A stretch of 64,000 bases of DNA from an uncultured Lachnospiraceae bacterium. GTDB taxonomy: Bacteria; Bacillota; Clostridia; Lachnospirales; Lachnospiraceae. Position numbers and translations under genes: made by a program. The stretch spans positions 1 to 64,000 of the forward strand of contig CADAIL010000010.1 in assembly GCA_902788035.1 (NCBI GenBank). The letters are read 5' to 3'. Shown here one piece after another: positions 1-8,985 of this stretch; position 1 is the stretch's first letter, and each line of letters opens with the position of its first letter. The notes under the pieces were generated by a model. That model did not search any database. It was not told where the DNA came from and worked only from the letters and a program-made list of their open reading frames with translations.

Positions 1-16
1 AGACCTCTTTATCCAT
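1..16 (-). CDS. Start of a gene cut by the window edge
   Basis: On the minus strand an ATG at 16 follows a strong GAGGAGG ribosome site seven bases upstream, and five codons (MDKEV) remain before the edge. It begins about 100 bases after the stop of the MFS transporter on the same strand, so the two probably share an operon. A sugar-metabolising enzyme would fit that neighbour, but nothing in five residues identifies the product. Confidence 0.45.
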
Positions 17-119
17 AAGACGTCCTCCTCGAATGATTATCCATACAAGGATATCATTCGACTGACTCGTCTAAAAGACACTGCCTATTTGACGCTTACC
101 TTGAATAAGTTCAAAAGAA

Positions 120-1451
120 TTAATCATCTACGTCAAAGGCTTCAAGACCCTTCTTTACCGTCACTTCGGAGTCCCCGTGCTTCACCATGCTCATGGTCAG
201 GAACGCGGCCGTGATAAAGAACAGCGAATACGGGAAAAGCGTGCCGTAGCTCACATGGTTCATCAGCCAGCCGGCGACGATGGGGGTCACGGTCTGGGCC
301 GCCATGCTGAACGTGTAGTAGGTGCCGGTGAATTTTCCGATATCGCTTCCCTTACACATCTCTACGACCATGGGCAGAGAGTTCACGTTGATCGCTGCCC
401 AGCCTATACCGATCATGACGAAGATGACATAGAGGATCGGGCTGAACTGATTTGACAGCAGTGTGTATATGAAGATCAATGCAAATGCGGCGATCATGAG
501 AACGATTCCTCCCAGGATCGTTTTTTTTCTGCCGATTTTTCCGGCCATGGCACCGGCGGGAATGTAGGTTATGATCGCGCCGACTGTCGCTATGGTCAGG
601 CATAAAGACGAGCTTCCGAGGGCCATGTTCCACTGCCTGCTGGCGTAGGTCGTGAACCAGGTCTCGACCGCATTGTAGGAGATGAACCATAGCGAGACGG
701 AGACCAGGATAAAGCCGAGACTCTTCTTCACATCTGCCGGCAGAGCCTCATGGCCGGATTCGTCTGTCTCAGCGAGATTCTCTTCCGGATGGGCAGCCTC
801 GTACTCACGCATTTTTGCGGAGAGGGCCACCTCGTCGACCGTGAACATGACAATTGCCAGTGAGAGCAGCATGATCCCGGCGACGATCGCAAAGAGCAGG
901 AAGTAGTTGACGTGGTCAAGACCGGCTGTGCGCTTTTCCGAATACAGAAGAGTCGCGATGATGAGGTATATGATGCCGCCGAGAGCGCCCATCAGGTTGA
1001 TGACTGCATTTGCGCGGCTGCGCAGAGGCTTGGGAGTCACATCGGGCATCAGGGCGACAGCCGGACTTCTGTAAGTGCCCATAATGATGAGAATGAGGGC
1101 GAGGACGGCGATGAATATGCCGGTGAGGACCTGATTGTGCGTACCCGCATACAGGTTGTCGATGAGCGGCAGGAGCAGCATCGCACAGACCGCCGCTATG
1201 GTGCCGAACAGGATGAAGGGCTTTCTTCGCCCCATGCGGGTATTCGTCCTGTCGGAAATGGATCCGAAGAGCGGCAAAAGGAAAAGAGCGAGCACGTTAT
1301 CCGCGGCCATGATCATGCCGGAGTAGGTCTCATTCAGATGGAATGTGTTGGTCAGAATGAGCGGGACTACGTTGTTGTAGAGCTGCCAGAAAGCGCAGAT
1401 CGATAAAAAGGCAAAGCCTATGCGGATCGTCTGATTGGTATTGAGCTTCAT
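120..1451 (-). CDS. MFS transporter, sugar-type (SLC45/GPH-like)
   Basis: A 443-residue integral membrane protein of the major facilitator superfamily, probably moving a sugar or glycoside with a cation. About twelve hydrophobic segments are visible. The loop between segments 2 and 3 carries the hallmark DRTNTRMGRRKP, the general form of SLC45 and GPH-like symporters, and a second basic GKIGRKKT loop opens the C-terminal half. A polar, acidic central loop (about residues 211-240) separates the halves. The minus-strand start has a GGAGG ribosome site just upstream. The next gene downstream begins at the window edge and may supply the matching enzyme. The substrate cannot be read from sequence. 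Confidence 0.85.
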   Translation of the reverse strand: MKLNTNQTIRIGFAFLSICAFWQLYNNVVPLILTNTFHLNETYSGMIMAADNVLALFLLPLFGSISDRTNTRMGRRKPFILFGTIAAVCAMLLLPLIDNLYAGTHNQVLTGIFIAVLALILIIMGTYRSPAVALMPDVTPKPLRSRANAVINLMGALGGIIYLIIATLLYSEKRTAGLDHVNYFLLFAIVAGIMLLSLAIVMFTVDEVALSAKMREYEAAHPEENLAETDESGHEALPADVKKSLGFILVSVSLWFISYNAVETWFTTYASRQWNMALGSSSLCLTIATVGAIITYIPAGAMAGKIGRKKTILGGIVLMIAAFALIFIYTLLSNQFSPILYVIFVMIGIGWAAINVNSLPMVVEMCKGSDIGKFTGTYYTFSMAAQTVTPIVAGWLMNHVSYGTLFPYSLFFITAAFLTMSMVKHGDSEVTVKKGLEAFDVDD

Positions 1452-1642
1452 TGGAACCTCCCTGTGTCAACGAGCCGGCAGCAGTATACCTCAGTGTGCG
1501 ATATCCCTGCTTTACAGGGGGGAGACAAAGGTGAGATTTCTGTCCGGCCGCGTGGTGTTTCCTCCATTGTACCATACATTTTTCTTTTTATAGCGCTACC
1601 ATACGACCATTTGTGCTAAAATATTATAATCAGCGTATAATG

Positions 1643-1672
1643 GGAGGCTGCATTTGCATATGCAAAGCCTCT
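1643..1672. promoter_or_regulatory. 14-bp palindrome in the leader of the NHLP export operon
   Basis: TTTGCATATGCAAA at 1653-1666 is a perfect palindrome, flanked by imperfect AGGCT/AGCCT arms. It lies about 40 bases before the start of the secretion protein and just downstream of a TATAAT-like hexamer (1625-1630), so it could be an operator or an RNA hairpin. No good -35 was found. The regulatory role is inferred. Confidence 0.35.
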
Positions 1673-1708
1673 CGCGCTATTTTTACCATTGAAAGGAGCT
1701 TCATTCAC

Positions 1709-2374
1709 ATGGGAAATCAGTTATTCAGAAAAGAGAGCCTGGAGCGCATATCATCACCGGAGCAGCTGCATGACTATATGCGGGTCACCAGCCCCCGGAT
1801 GTGGATGCTTCTGTCCGCGATCGCCGCGCTTCTTATCGGCTTTATAGTATATGCCTCAACGACTACGATGGAGAATACGATCGATATTAACGTTCTGGTA
1901 GATCACGGGGATATCAGCGCGGACGTATCCAACTCGCAGCCCGACTTAATCACGATGCAGATGCCGGTGCGCTTTGCTGACCGCACCGGATACGTGCAGG
2001 ACATCATTCAGACCCGTAAGCTGTCGCTGGAACTCAAGTTCGACAGCGATACCGAGCTGAAAGACGGTTATTATGTGATGGAGCTTGATGAAGCGGACCG
2101 GGCACTTGAATATGACGCCGCCCCGACTGTATTTCTTACGGTAAATAACGGCATCATCTCGACATATGATGACGGAGGAGGCTATATGAAGTTTTTCGAG
2201 GAGAACAGACGAGCTTCCATAGACGGACAAAAGCTCACTGTCACTGACTGTGACATATATAACGCCGTGTTCATCAGTATCGCGACAGAGGACGGTGAGA
2301 ATATACCTGCAGGCTTTTACAGTGCTGAGATCGTGATAGAGACCACGAAGCCGATTAGCTTCCTGCTCAACTGA
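1709..2374 (+). CDS. NHLP bacteriocin system secretion protein (HlyD-like)
   Basis: A 221-residue single-pass membrane protein, first gene of a three-gene NHLP peptide export operon. The N-terminus (FRKESLERISSPEQL, then a transmembrane segment at about residues 30-48) is the signature of NHLP/NHLM secretion proteins, which act as membrane-fusion partners of the exporter. The extracytoplasmic part is a short beta-rich domain without the long HlyD coiled coil, so it is smaller than a classical adaptor. The ATG at 1709 is preferred over an in-frame start at 1613 because GAAAGGAG lies just before it and the family motif begins at once. The next gene follows after 21 bases. Confidence 0.78.
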   Translation: MGNQLFRKESLERISSPEQLHDYMRVTSPRMWMLLSAIAALLIGFIVYASTTTMENTIDINVLVDHGDISADVSNSQPDLITMQMPVRFADRTGYVQDIIQTRKLSLELKFDSDTELKDGYYVMELDEADRALEYDAAPTVFLTVNNGIISTYDDGGGYMKFFEENRRASIDGQKLTVTDCDIYNAVFISIATEDGENIPAGFYSAEIVIETTKPISFLLN

Positions 2375-2395
2375 TATAGAAAGGGGATTTCCCGC

Positions 2396-4594
2396 ATGGC
2401 AGAGCAGCAAAAAGACAGAAAAACAGTAAAAGAGCCGCTGAGGTATCCTAAGGTGGCTAAAGTACCTGTAGTCATGCAGATGGAGGCACTCGAATGCGGT
2501 GCCGCCAGCCTGACTATGGTACTTGCGTATTATGGCAAATGGATCCCGCTCGAGCAGGTCCGCCTCGACTGCGGTGTTTCGCGCGACGGTTCCAATTTAA
2601 AGAATGTATATTTGGCGGCCGTGAGTTACGGTCTTGAAGCGCAGGGATACCGGATGGATATCAATGCCCTGAGAGAGAACGGTACTTTCCCGTGCATTAT
2701 TCACTGGAATTTCAACCACTTTGTGGTCCTTAACGGTTTCAAAAAGGATAAAGCTGTTATAAACGACCCCGCAAGAGGCAGGGTCGAGGTGTCCAAAGAA
2801 GAATTCGACCATTCTTTTACCGGCGTTGTGCTTGCCTTTACCCCGAGCGAGGATTTTGAGCCTTCCGGCAAGCGCAAGAGTACGCTGGAATTTGCGGCAA
2901 AGAGACTCCGCGGAGCAGGATCTGCTGTCGCATTCGTTGTCATGACGACAGTCATCGGTTATCTGTTCGGCATTATTAATCCGGTCATGTCCAGGATATT
3001 CTACGACCGGCTTCTGACCGGCCGGGCTCCGGGCTGGCTGCATCCGTTTATTGTGGTCATGTCGCTCCTTGCAGTGTTTCAGATCATTGTCGAGTGGGCG
3101 AGGGTCACGTATTCTCTCAAAATCAACGGGAAGATGGCGATCGAGGGCAATGCCTCCTACATGTGGAAGGTCCTCAGATTGCCGATCGAGTTCTTCTCTC
3201 AGCGTATGACCGGCGATATCATGCAGAGGCAGTACACGAACGCGTCGATTGCGAGTACTCTGGTCGGACAGGTGGCTCCGCTGGTACTCAACATGTTCAT
3301 GATGCTCTTCTACCTCGTGGTCATGATTCGCTACAGCCCGGCTATGACTCTGGTAGGTATCACATCTCTGGTGCTTAACATGCTGGTCGCCCGATATATG
3401 TCCGAGAAGCGCGTAAACCTCACGAGAGTGCTCATGCGCGACGAGGGAAAACTGGTCTCCGCGACCCTGGCAGGCATCAGTATGACTGAGACGATCAAGT
3501 CCTCCGGCGCAGAGGAGGGATTCTTCAGAAGATGGGCAGGATATCAGGCGTCGGTCAATACACAGAATGTAAAGTACGCGACGCTCAACGCGAAGATCGG
3601 TTGGATTCCCTCATTTATCAGCTCGCTTTCCAATTACGCGGTCATGTTCATGGGCATATTGCTTGCAATGAATGACAACTTCACTGTCGGTATGATCACG
3701 ACTTTCCAGGGACTTTTAGCTTCATTCATGGGACCGGCCCAGACTATGATCAGCGCCGGTCAGATGATCCAGGAAATGCGCACTCAGATGGAGCGCGTTG
3801 ATGACGTTATGGAATATCCGGACGATCCGATGATAAAGGATGAAGAGGTCCGGGATAATATCAGCTACGCAAAGCTCCTCGGAGATATCGAGATCAGGAA
3901 TCTCACATTCGGTTACTCACGCCTCGGGGCTCCCGTCATCTCCGATTTTTCCGCCCACATTAGGCCCGGCAGCCGTGTTGCTATCGTCGGCAGCAGCGGC
4001 AGCGGCAAGTCTACGGTCAGCAAGCTGGTCACAGGTCTTTATCAACCTTGGGAGGGAGAGATCCTTTTTGACGGAAAGCCCATGGAAGCTTACCCCAGGG
4101 CGGTCATCACAGGTTCGATTGCCATGGTCGATCAGGATATAGTGCTGTTCGAGGATACGATTGAGAACAATATCCGCATGTGGGACAATTCTATCGAGAA
4201 CTTTGAAATCGTTCTCGCCGCCCGGGATGCACAGATCCACGATGATATCCTCCAGCGGCCCGGCGGTTACAAGTATAAACTTATTGAAAACGGCCGGGAT
4301 CTGTCCGGCGGGCAGCGGCAGCGTCTTGAGATTGCCCGTGCCCTTGCGCAGGACCCGTCGATCATCATTCTGGACGAGGCGACCAGCGCTCTGGATGCCA
4401 AGACTGAGTACGAGCTGGTCAAGGCTGTGAAGGACCGCGGCATCTCCTGCATTGTTATAGCCCATCGACTTTCAACGATCCGCGACTGCGACGAGATCAT
4501 CGTTCTTGAAAAAGGAAGGATTGTCGAGAGGGGAACACATGATGAGCTGTATGCGCGGGGCGGCGCCTACACCGAGCTTGTCACGTCAGAGTAA
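2396..4594 (+). CDS. NHLP peptide exporter: C39 peptidase/permease/ATPase
   Basis: A 732-residue fused exporter of the NHLP family that cleaves a leader peptide and pumps the core peptide out. The N-terminal C39 peptidase shows its catalytic triad: Cys34 in ALECGAAS, His108 in HWNFNHF and Asp124 in INDPARG. A six-helix permease follows (about residues 175-470), then an ABC ATPase with Walker A GSSGSGKST (about 532), signature LSGGQRQR, Walker B IIILDEATSALD and the H-loop AHRLST. All catalytic residues look intact. It is spaced 14 bases from the second exporter gene. C39 peptidases usually cut after a double-Gly-like site; no such substrate lies in this operon. Confidence 0.9.
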   Translation: MAEQQKDRKTVKEPLRYPKVAKVPVVMQMEALECGAASLTMVLAYYGKWIPLEQVRLDCGVSRDGSNLKNVYLAAVSYGLEAQGYRMDINALRENGTFPCIIHWNFNHFVVLNGFKKDKAVINDPARGRVEVSKEEFDHSFTGVVLAFTPSEDFEPSGKRKSTLEFAAKRLRGAGSAVAFVVMTTVIGYLFGIINPVMSRIFYDRLLTGRAPGWLHPFIVVMSLLAVFQIIVEWARVTYSLKINGKMAIEGNASYMWKVLRLPIEFFSQRMTGDIMQRQYTNASIASTLVGQVAPLVLNMFMMLFYLVVMIRYSPAMTLVGITSLVLNMLVARYMSEKRVNLTRVLMRDEGKLVSATLAGISMTETIKSSGAEEGFFRRWAGYQASVNTQNVKYATLNAKIGWIPSFISSLSNYAVMFMGILLAMNDNFTVGMITTFQGLLASFMGPAQTMISAGQMIQEMRTQMERVDDVMEYPDDPMIKDEEVRDNISYAKLLGDIEIRNLTFGYSRLGAPVISDFSAHIRPGSRVAIVGSSGSGKSTVSKLVTGLYQPWEGEILFDGKPMEAYPRAVITGSIAMVDQDIVLFEDTIENNIRMWDNSIENFEIVLAARDAQIHDDILQRPGGYKYKLIENGRDLSGGQRQRLEIARALAQDPSIIILDEATSALDAKTEYELVKAVKDRGISCIVIAHRLSTIRDCDEIIVLEKGRIVERGTHDELYARGGAYTELVTSE

Positions 4595-4608
4595 GGAGGT
4601 CAGCGTCA

Positions 4609-6786
4609 ATGGGTTGGTTTGACGAGCAAATAAAAGAGCGCCTTGCGAGCGACCAGGAAATCCTGGAGGATTCTTTTCTGCGTCTGGCCGGTGTCGTGCT
4701 GGATGAGAAAGCAGCCCAGAGGCTGCAGGATGAGAGACTGATCGTCAAAGAAGCGCTTGATTCAATTTTAAAGTATTATCACGAAAAGCCGGTCGAGCTC
4801 CCGGAGAATGTAAAGAATATCGGCGAACAGCTTGATTATGTTCTCCGCCCTACGGGTCTCATGATCCGCGACGTTGAGCTCACAGAAGGCTGGCAGTATG
4901 ATGCCTACGGTCCTATGCTCGGTTTTTTCCGGGAGAGCGGGAATGCGGTCGCGCTGCTGCCGAACCTTTTCGGAACGTACTGGTTCAGCGATCCGGCTAC
5001 GGGAAAAATGACAATGGTGACGAAGAAGAACGCCGGCCTTTTTGAGCTGGAAGCCTTCTGTTTTTATCAATCCCTGCCGATGAAGCCGCTCGGTATCCCC
5101 GATCTTATTCTTTATATGAAGAGAAGCATATCTAACAGCGATTTTCTGCAGATCGCGCTTGCAACGCTGCTCGTGACCCTGGTCGGAACCATCGAGCCGA
5201 AAGTGTATTCTCTGGTGACCGGAAAGATTCTTATGAATAAGCAGGCTTCAGTGCTTATCGGAATGATGGCCTTTCTGGTGTCGGCTGCATTTGCATCCCA
5301 GATGCTGAGTATGGTGAGGAGCCTTCTCATGGAGCGCATCAATACGAAGACGTCGCTGGCTGTGGAGGCCTCCGTCATGATGCGTATACTCTCACTGCCG
5401 GTAAATTTTTTCCGGAAGTACTCGTCCGGCGAGCTGTCCAGCAGAGCCCAGTCGGTAAATTCTCTGTGCAACATGCTGCTTGACAACTTCATGTCAGTCG
5501 GACTCACGAGCCTTATGTCGCTGATCTATATCATGCAGATCTTCAGCTTTGCGAGAGTCCTGGTCGTACCGTCAATCATTATTATTCTTTCGACGGTCAT
5601 TATCGGCATTGTTGCATCGCTGATGCAGATCGATATCTCCCGCCGGCGTATGAAGATAGCCGCTGAGGAGAGCGGCATGGCGTTCGCGATGCTGAACGGT
5701 ATTCAGAAGATCCGGCTTTCGGGTTCGGAGAAGAGGGTATTTGCCAGATGGGCACAGAAGTATTCGGAGGACGCGCGGCTGCAGTATAACCCGCCGCTGT
5801 TCATCAAGCTGAACAGTGTGCTGGTCACGGCAATATCTCTGATCGGCACGATTATTCTTTATTATCTGGCGGTCAGGTACGGCGTCAGTGTCAGCGATTA
5901 CGTTGGTTTTAACGCAGCTTACGGCATGGTCATGGGAGCGTTCTCATCACTTACCAGCATTGCGCTCTCCATCGCGGGCATCCGACCTGTGCTTGAGATG
6001 GCGGAGCCTATCTTGAAGGCGGAGCCGGAAGTTGCCGCTGACAAAGAGATGGTCACGAGGGTGTCCGGCAGCATCGAGGTGAATCATGTTTCTTTCCGCT
6101 ATGAGGAGAATACGCCTTATGTACTGAAAGATCTGTCTCTGAAGATCAAGGCGGGAGAGTATGTGGCAATTGTAGGCCGCACCGGCTGCGGGAAATCGAC
6201 TCTGATCCGCCTGCTCCTGGGTTTTGAGAAGCCCGAGACCGGAGCGGTGTACTACGACCGCCGCGACCTTGCCTCTCTCGATCCGAGATCGCTCAGAAAG
6301 CAGATCGGCGTCGTCATTCAGAACGGGCAGCTTTTCCAGGGAGATATTTTTTCGAACATAACGATCTCAGCGCCGCAGCTCACTCTGGCCGAGGCCTGGG
6401 AGGCGGCTGAGACCGCAGGCATTGCGCAGGACATCCGCGATATGCCGATGGGGATGCAGACCGTGATCTCCGAGGGCCAGGGCGGTGTCTCCGGCGGCCA
6501 GAAGCAGCGGCTCATGATCGCGAGGGCGATTGCGCCGAAGCCGCGGATCCTTATATTTGATGAAGCTACGAGCGCGCTGGACAACAAGACGCAGAAGCAG
6601 GTGTCGGACGCGCTGGACCGCCTGAAGAGCACCAGGATCGTGATTGCCCACAGACTTTCCACGATCAAAAATTGTGACCGAATCCTGGTGATGGACAACG
6701 GGGCCATCATCGAGGAGGGCACCTACAATGAGCTGATAGACAAGAAAGGGGCTTTCGCCGAGCTTGTTGCGAGGCAGATGGCGTGA
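4609..6786 (+). CDS. NHLP peptide exporter: permease/ATPase subunit
   Basis: A 725-residue partner of the preceding C39 exporter, matching the second NHLP ABC family, which has an N-terminal non-peptidase domain (about residues 1-165), six membrane segments and an ABC ATPase. Walker A GRTGCGKST (about residue 522), signature VSGGQKQR, Walker B ILIFDEATSALD and AHRLST are intact. The two ABC proteins probably form a heterodimer in the cytoplasmic membrane. The gene ends at a large nested palindrome (6791-7035) that separates it from the convergent hipA. Confidence 0.88.
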   Translation: MGWFDEQIKERLASDQEILEDSFLRLAGVVLDEKAAQRLQDERLIVKEALDSILKYYHEKPVELPENVKNIGEQLDYVLRPTGLMIRDVELTEGWQYDAYGPMLGFFRESGNAVALLPNLFGTYWFSDPATGKMTMVTKKNAGLFELEAFCFYQSLPMKPLGIPDLILYMKRSISNSDFLQIALATLLVTLVGTIEPKVYSLVTGKILMNKQASVLIGMMAFLVSAAFASQMLSMVRSLLMERINTKTSLAVEASVMMRILSLPVNFFRKYSSGELSSRAQSVNSLCNMLLDNFMSVGLTSLMSLIYIMQIFSFARVLVVPSIIIILSTVIIGIVASLMQIDISRRRMKIAAEESGMAFAMLNGIQKIRLSGSEKRVFARWAQKYSEDARLQYNPPLFIKLNSVLVTAISLIGTIILYYLAVRYGVSVSDYVGFNAAYGMVMGAFSSLTSIALSIAGIRPVLEMAEPILKAEPEVAADKEMVTRVSGSIEVNHVSFRYEENTPYVLKDLSLKIKAGEYVAIVGRTGCGKSTLIRLLLGFEKPETGAVYYDRRDLASLDPRSLRKQIGVVIQNGQLFQGDIFSNITISAPQLTLAEAWEAAETAGIAQDIRDMPMGMQTVISEGQGGVSGGQKQRLMIARAIAPKPRILIFDEATSALDNKTQKQVSDALDRLKSTRIVIAHRLSTIKNCDRILVMDNGAIIEEGTYNELIDKKGAFAELVARQMA

Positions 6787-6790
6787 AGAT

Positions 6791-7035
6791 AGGGATGGCT
6801 CTTTTTGCGTGAATTTCCGGTTCAGAAAGGCTGCAGCTCAGTTCCATAATTCGTCGTAAACATCATCTTCATCGAAAAACGCAGGTCCTACCTTGCGAGC
6901 TTAGGAAACGCTATGCGTTTCCTGATCTCTCAGTCGGACCTGCAATGTTTTTCTTATGAAGATGGATGCTTTACGACGAAAACGAACAATAAAAGCAGCC
7001 TTTCTGAACTGCCTCACGCGAAAAGAGCCGTCCCT
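6791..7035. repeat. Nested palindromic element, copy 1
   Basis: The entire space between two convergent genes is one nested inverted repeat. The outermost arms (AGGGATGGCTCTTTT and AAAAGAGCCGTCCCT) enclose GTTCAGAAAGGCTGC/GCAGCCTTTCTGAAC, then long arms around CTTCATCGAAAAACGC, an outer stem GCAGGTCC/GGACCTGC and an inner hairpin GGAAACGC-TAT-GCGTTTCC followed by the constant GATCTCTCAGTCGG. Five other copies exist in the window. The A- and T-rich outermost arms may double as a bidirectional terminator for the NHLP operon and hipA. Confidence 0.85.
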
Positions 7036-7042
7036 TGTTCGC

Positions 7043-8329
7043 TCACACTACTATAAAGGTCCTTTGGATTGCTTCGGCGGTTGCTTCCCGCAGTGATGCT
7101 TTCTCGGCATAGACCATCCAGTTCATTAGGCTTCTTTGAATTTCGGAGATGATTCGTTCAGCTTCTGCTTTTTTAATACCCATGTTCTTAGCTGATGTAA
7201 GAAGATCCAACCTGGATATTTCATCACGCTTCCCGTTTATAGTCATCTGATGTGTTCCGGTCCACATGCCATCAGGATTGTACGCATACGTCACATCATA
7301 GGCCGGAGAGAGACGCCATTGTCCTAAGCGATTCATGAGAAAAGAAATATTTTTCACATGGTCATCCTGATTTCTTGCCAGTACATTGAAAACCATCCGA
7401 CGGAAAAACTGGCTGATTTCCGTATTGGAAAGTCGAAGCTTCCGCATCACTTCTGCGGCCTGCTCATAGCTGTATGCACCGGGCGAATTGAAGTCAAAAT
7501 GTGCTATTCCACCCAAGGATTGCATATGAAATTTTGCTCCGGTCGCAGGATCGCGGTCGAAACGGCGGGTCATAAAATGACGGCGTCCGCTTTCTTCATG
7601 CAGACGACATTCGTTCATAAGAATCCCTGCATCTTGTGCCATCCGATAGTAGGCATATTCGATTCGGGTGTATTGTGGCACATCGTCCCCTTCTTTGTCT
7701 CCGTTTTTGCTGACACCGTCAAACTTGATTAGCCAATATTCATATCCCTTTCCGGCATCAATCTGTCCGGAACGTATATCTCCTGTTTCTTCGTTCCAGG
7801 CAATAACCGCCTTCGCTCTTGCGCCACCGGCTGAGGTGCCTACACGGATGATTTCCTGCATGGCATTTTCACCGATGGCAACATGCATGTCCTCGCGGGA
7901 ACGCAGTATCTCTGAAGCTAATGTTACAAGACGGTCAATATCAATGGAGGCTGATTCTGCCATGCTCGGCCCTCTTGCGGGTACGTATTCAAGAGCGCCC
8001 ATGCCGCGGCTGCCGGTGTAACAAAGGCGTTCTACCGGGTCAAATGAAGCAGGACTTCTTCCCTGCTTTCGAAGCCAGGCATCAATTATCGCATTTCCGA
8101 ACTTATCCGGCAGACTGTCTGCAAGAAGCCCCGGAAGACCATGGAAACTTTGCCGGGAAAGTTCCGGAAACGAGTACACACGTCTGGAGAGCGGCATAGC
8201 AATAGGCGCTACTTCAATTCCGGATGTGAGAAAGGCAGGCTCATATTCAAATGACCCGAGTCCGGTTTTATTGTCGAATAAGACTGTTCCGATTTTCGTT
8301 CCCCATAAGATGACTTCTGCTGCCGTCAT
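7043..8329 (-). CDS. hipA: HipA-family serine/threonine kinase toxin
   Basis: A 428-residue HipA toxin. In the characterised E. coli system HipA phosphorylates glutamyl-tRNA synthetase and induces growth arrest and persistence. Visible here are the N-terminal HipA domain with GLPGLLADSLPDKFGN (about residues 64-79), a Gly-rich loop TSAGGARAKA (about 165-175) in place of the GAQEKTA loop of E. coli HipA, the catalytic block QDDHVKN, and the metal-binding YDVTYAY. Its start overlaps the hipB stop by four bases, so translation is coupled. Whether the target is the same is unknown. Confidence 0.9.
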   Translation of the reverse strand: MTAAEVILWGTKIGTVLFDNKTGLGSFEYEPAFLTSGIEVAPIAMPLSRRVYSFPELSRQSFHGLPGLLADSLPDKFGNAIIDAWLRKQGRSPASFDPVERLCYTGSRGMGALEYVPARGPSMAESASIDIDRLVTLASEILRSREDMHVAIGENAMQEIIRVGTSAGGARAKAVIAWNEETGDIRSGQIDAGKGYEYWLIKFDGVSKNGDKEGDDVPQYTRIEYAYYRMAQDAGILMNECRLHEESGRRHFMTRRFDRDPATGAKFHMQSLGGIAHFDFNSPGAYSYEQAAEVMRKLRLSNTEISQFFRRMVFNVLARNQDDHVKNISFLMNRLGQWRLSPAYDVTYAYNPDGMWTGTHQMTINGKRDEISRLDLLTSAKNMGIKKAEAERIISEIQRSLMNWMVYAEKASLREATAEAIQRTFIVV

Positions 8330-8676
8330 TCTTCATCCCCCCATTTCCAACCGGATTGTGGTTGGACGGATGCTTTTGTTTTGCTTCTGACCCGTTCCCG
8401 TCTCTTCCCAAGTGCTGCAATTTCGCTTGGACGCGGGCCCTGCTCGGGGAGCATAATTTCCAGGCTGGGAAGTTGTCCCAGTGCACGGAGCACATCAATC
8501 ACAGTGGAAAAGGAAACATCTTTTCCTGTTTCCAGATTACTGATCGTTCGTTGGGAAAGATTTGTCATTTCAGCCAATTCTTTTTGTGTGGCAGGGATAG
8601 CGATACGTGCCGCTTTTATGCGGCTTCCTATTTCTGAAAGGACTTCATTGGTTGAGGAATAAAACGAGATTTTCAT
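8326..8676 (-). CDS. hipB: HipB-like antitoxin, XRE-type repressor
   Basis: A 116-residue DNA-binding antitoxin, cotranscribed with and overlapping hipA. A helix-turn-helix of the Cro/CI type spans about residues 17-68 (TQKELAEMTNLSQRTISNLETG). A basic tail (KRRERVRSKTK) follows and is longer than in E. coli HipB. The start has GGAGGTGA close upstream. Family knowledge: HipB binds HipA and represses the operon. Confidence 0.85.
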   Translation of the reverse strand: MKISFYSSTNEVLSEIGSRIKAARIAIPATQKELAEMTNLSQRTISNLETGKDVSFSTVIDVLRALGQLPSLEIMLPEQGPRPSEIAALGKRRERVRSKTKASVQPQSGWKWGDEE

Positions 8677-8694
8677 AAAATCACCTCCGGGAAA

Positions 8695-8723
8695 AGTATA
8701 ACTAAAATAAATATAAAAAGCAA
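8695..8723 (-). promoter_or_regulatory. Probable hipBA promoter
   Basis: Minus-strand hexamers TTGCTT (8723-8718) and TATACT (8700-8695) are separated by 17 bases and lie directly before the hipB ribosome site. The region further upstream is very AT-rich with palindromic TATATA stretches that could hold HipB operators. This is a consensus match only. Confidence 0.45.
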
Positions 8724-8843
8724 GATATTATATATTAAATCCATAAGTGGCATATAAAGAGAAAAATAATGCATATAAAGATATGGAAGAGGATGCTATA
8801 GGAGAATCGTAAGCAACTGTTCACAAAAACTTCACAAAAATTA

Positions 8844-8870
8844 TTAGCACTCACTCTTGACGAGTGCTAA
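8844..8870 (+). promoter_or_regulatory. CIRCE operator for HrcA
   Basis: A perfect CIRCE: TTAGCACTC, nine bases, GAGTGCTAA. HrcA binds this inverted repeat to repress heat-shock genes in Gram-positive bacteria. It overlaps the -35 TTGACG (8857-8862) of a promoter whose -10 TATATT lies at 8880-8885 with 17-base spacing, so binding would block RNA polymerase. Confidence 0.95.
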
Positions 8871-8885
8871 TATAAGTGTTATATT
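8857..8885 (+). promoter_or_regulatory. hsp20 promoter overlapping CIRCE
   Basis: TTGACG at 8857-8862, a 17-base spacer and TATATT at 8880-8885 form a good vegetative promoter. The -35 lies inside the CIRCE. It leaves a leader of about 95 bases before hsp20. Confidence 0.75.
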
Positions 8886-8985
8886 ACACCTAGAACAAAG
8901 GAAGAAGCAAATGCAAAACCCAAAGAAAGCGTTCCTGAGTTCTCAAAAAAGTAATTAACACATTTACATAGAGGAGGTATATATT

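Noticed and set aside
6791-7035. Insertion sequence or transposase gene in the palindromic elements
   Set aside because: No copy encodes a protein; only a non-autonomous element could be argued.
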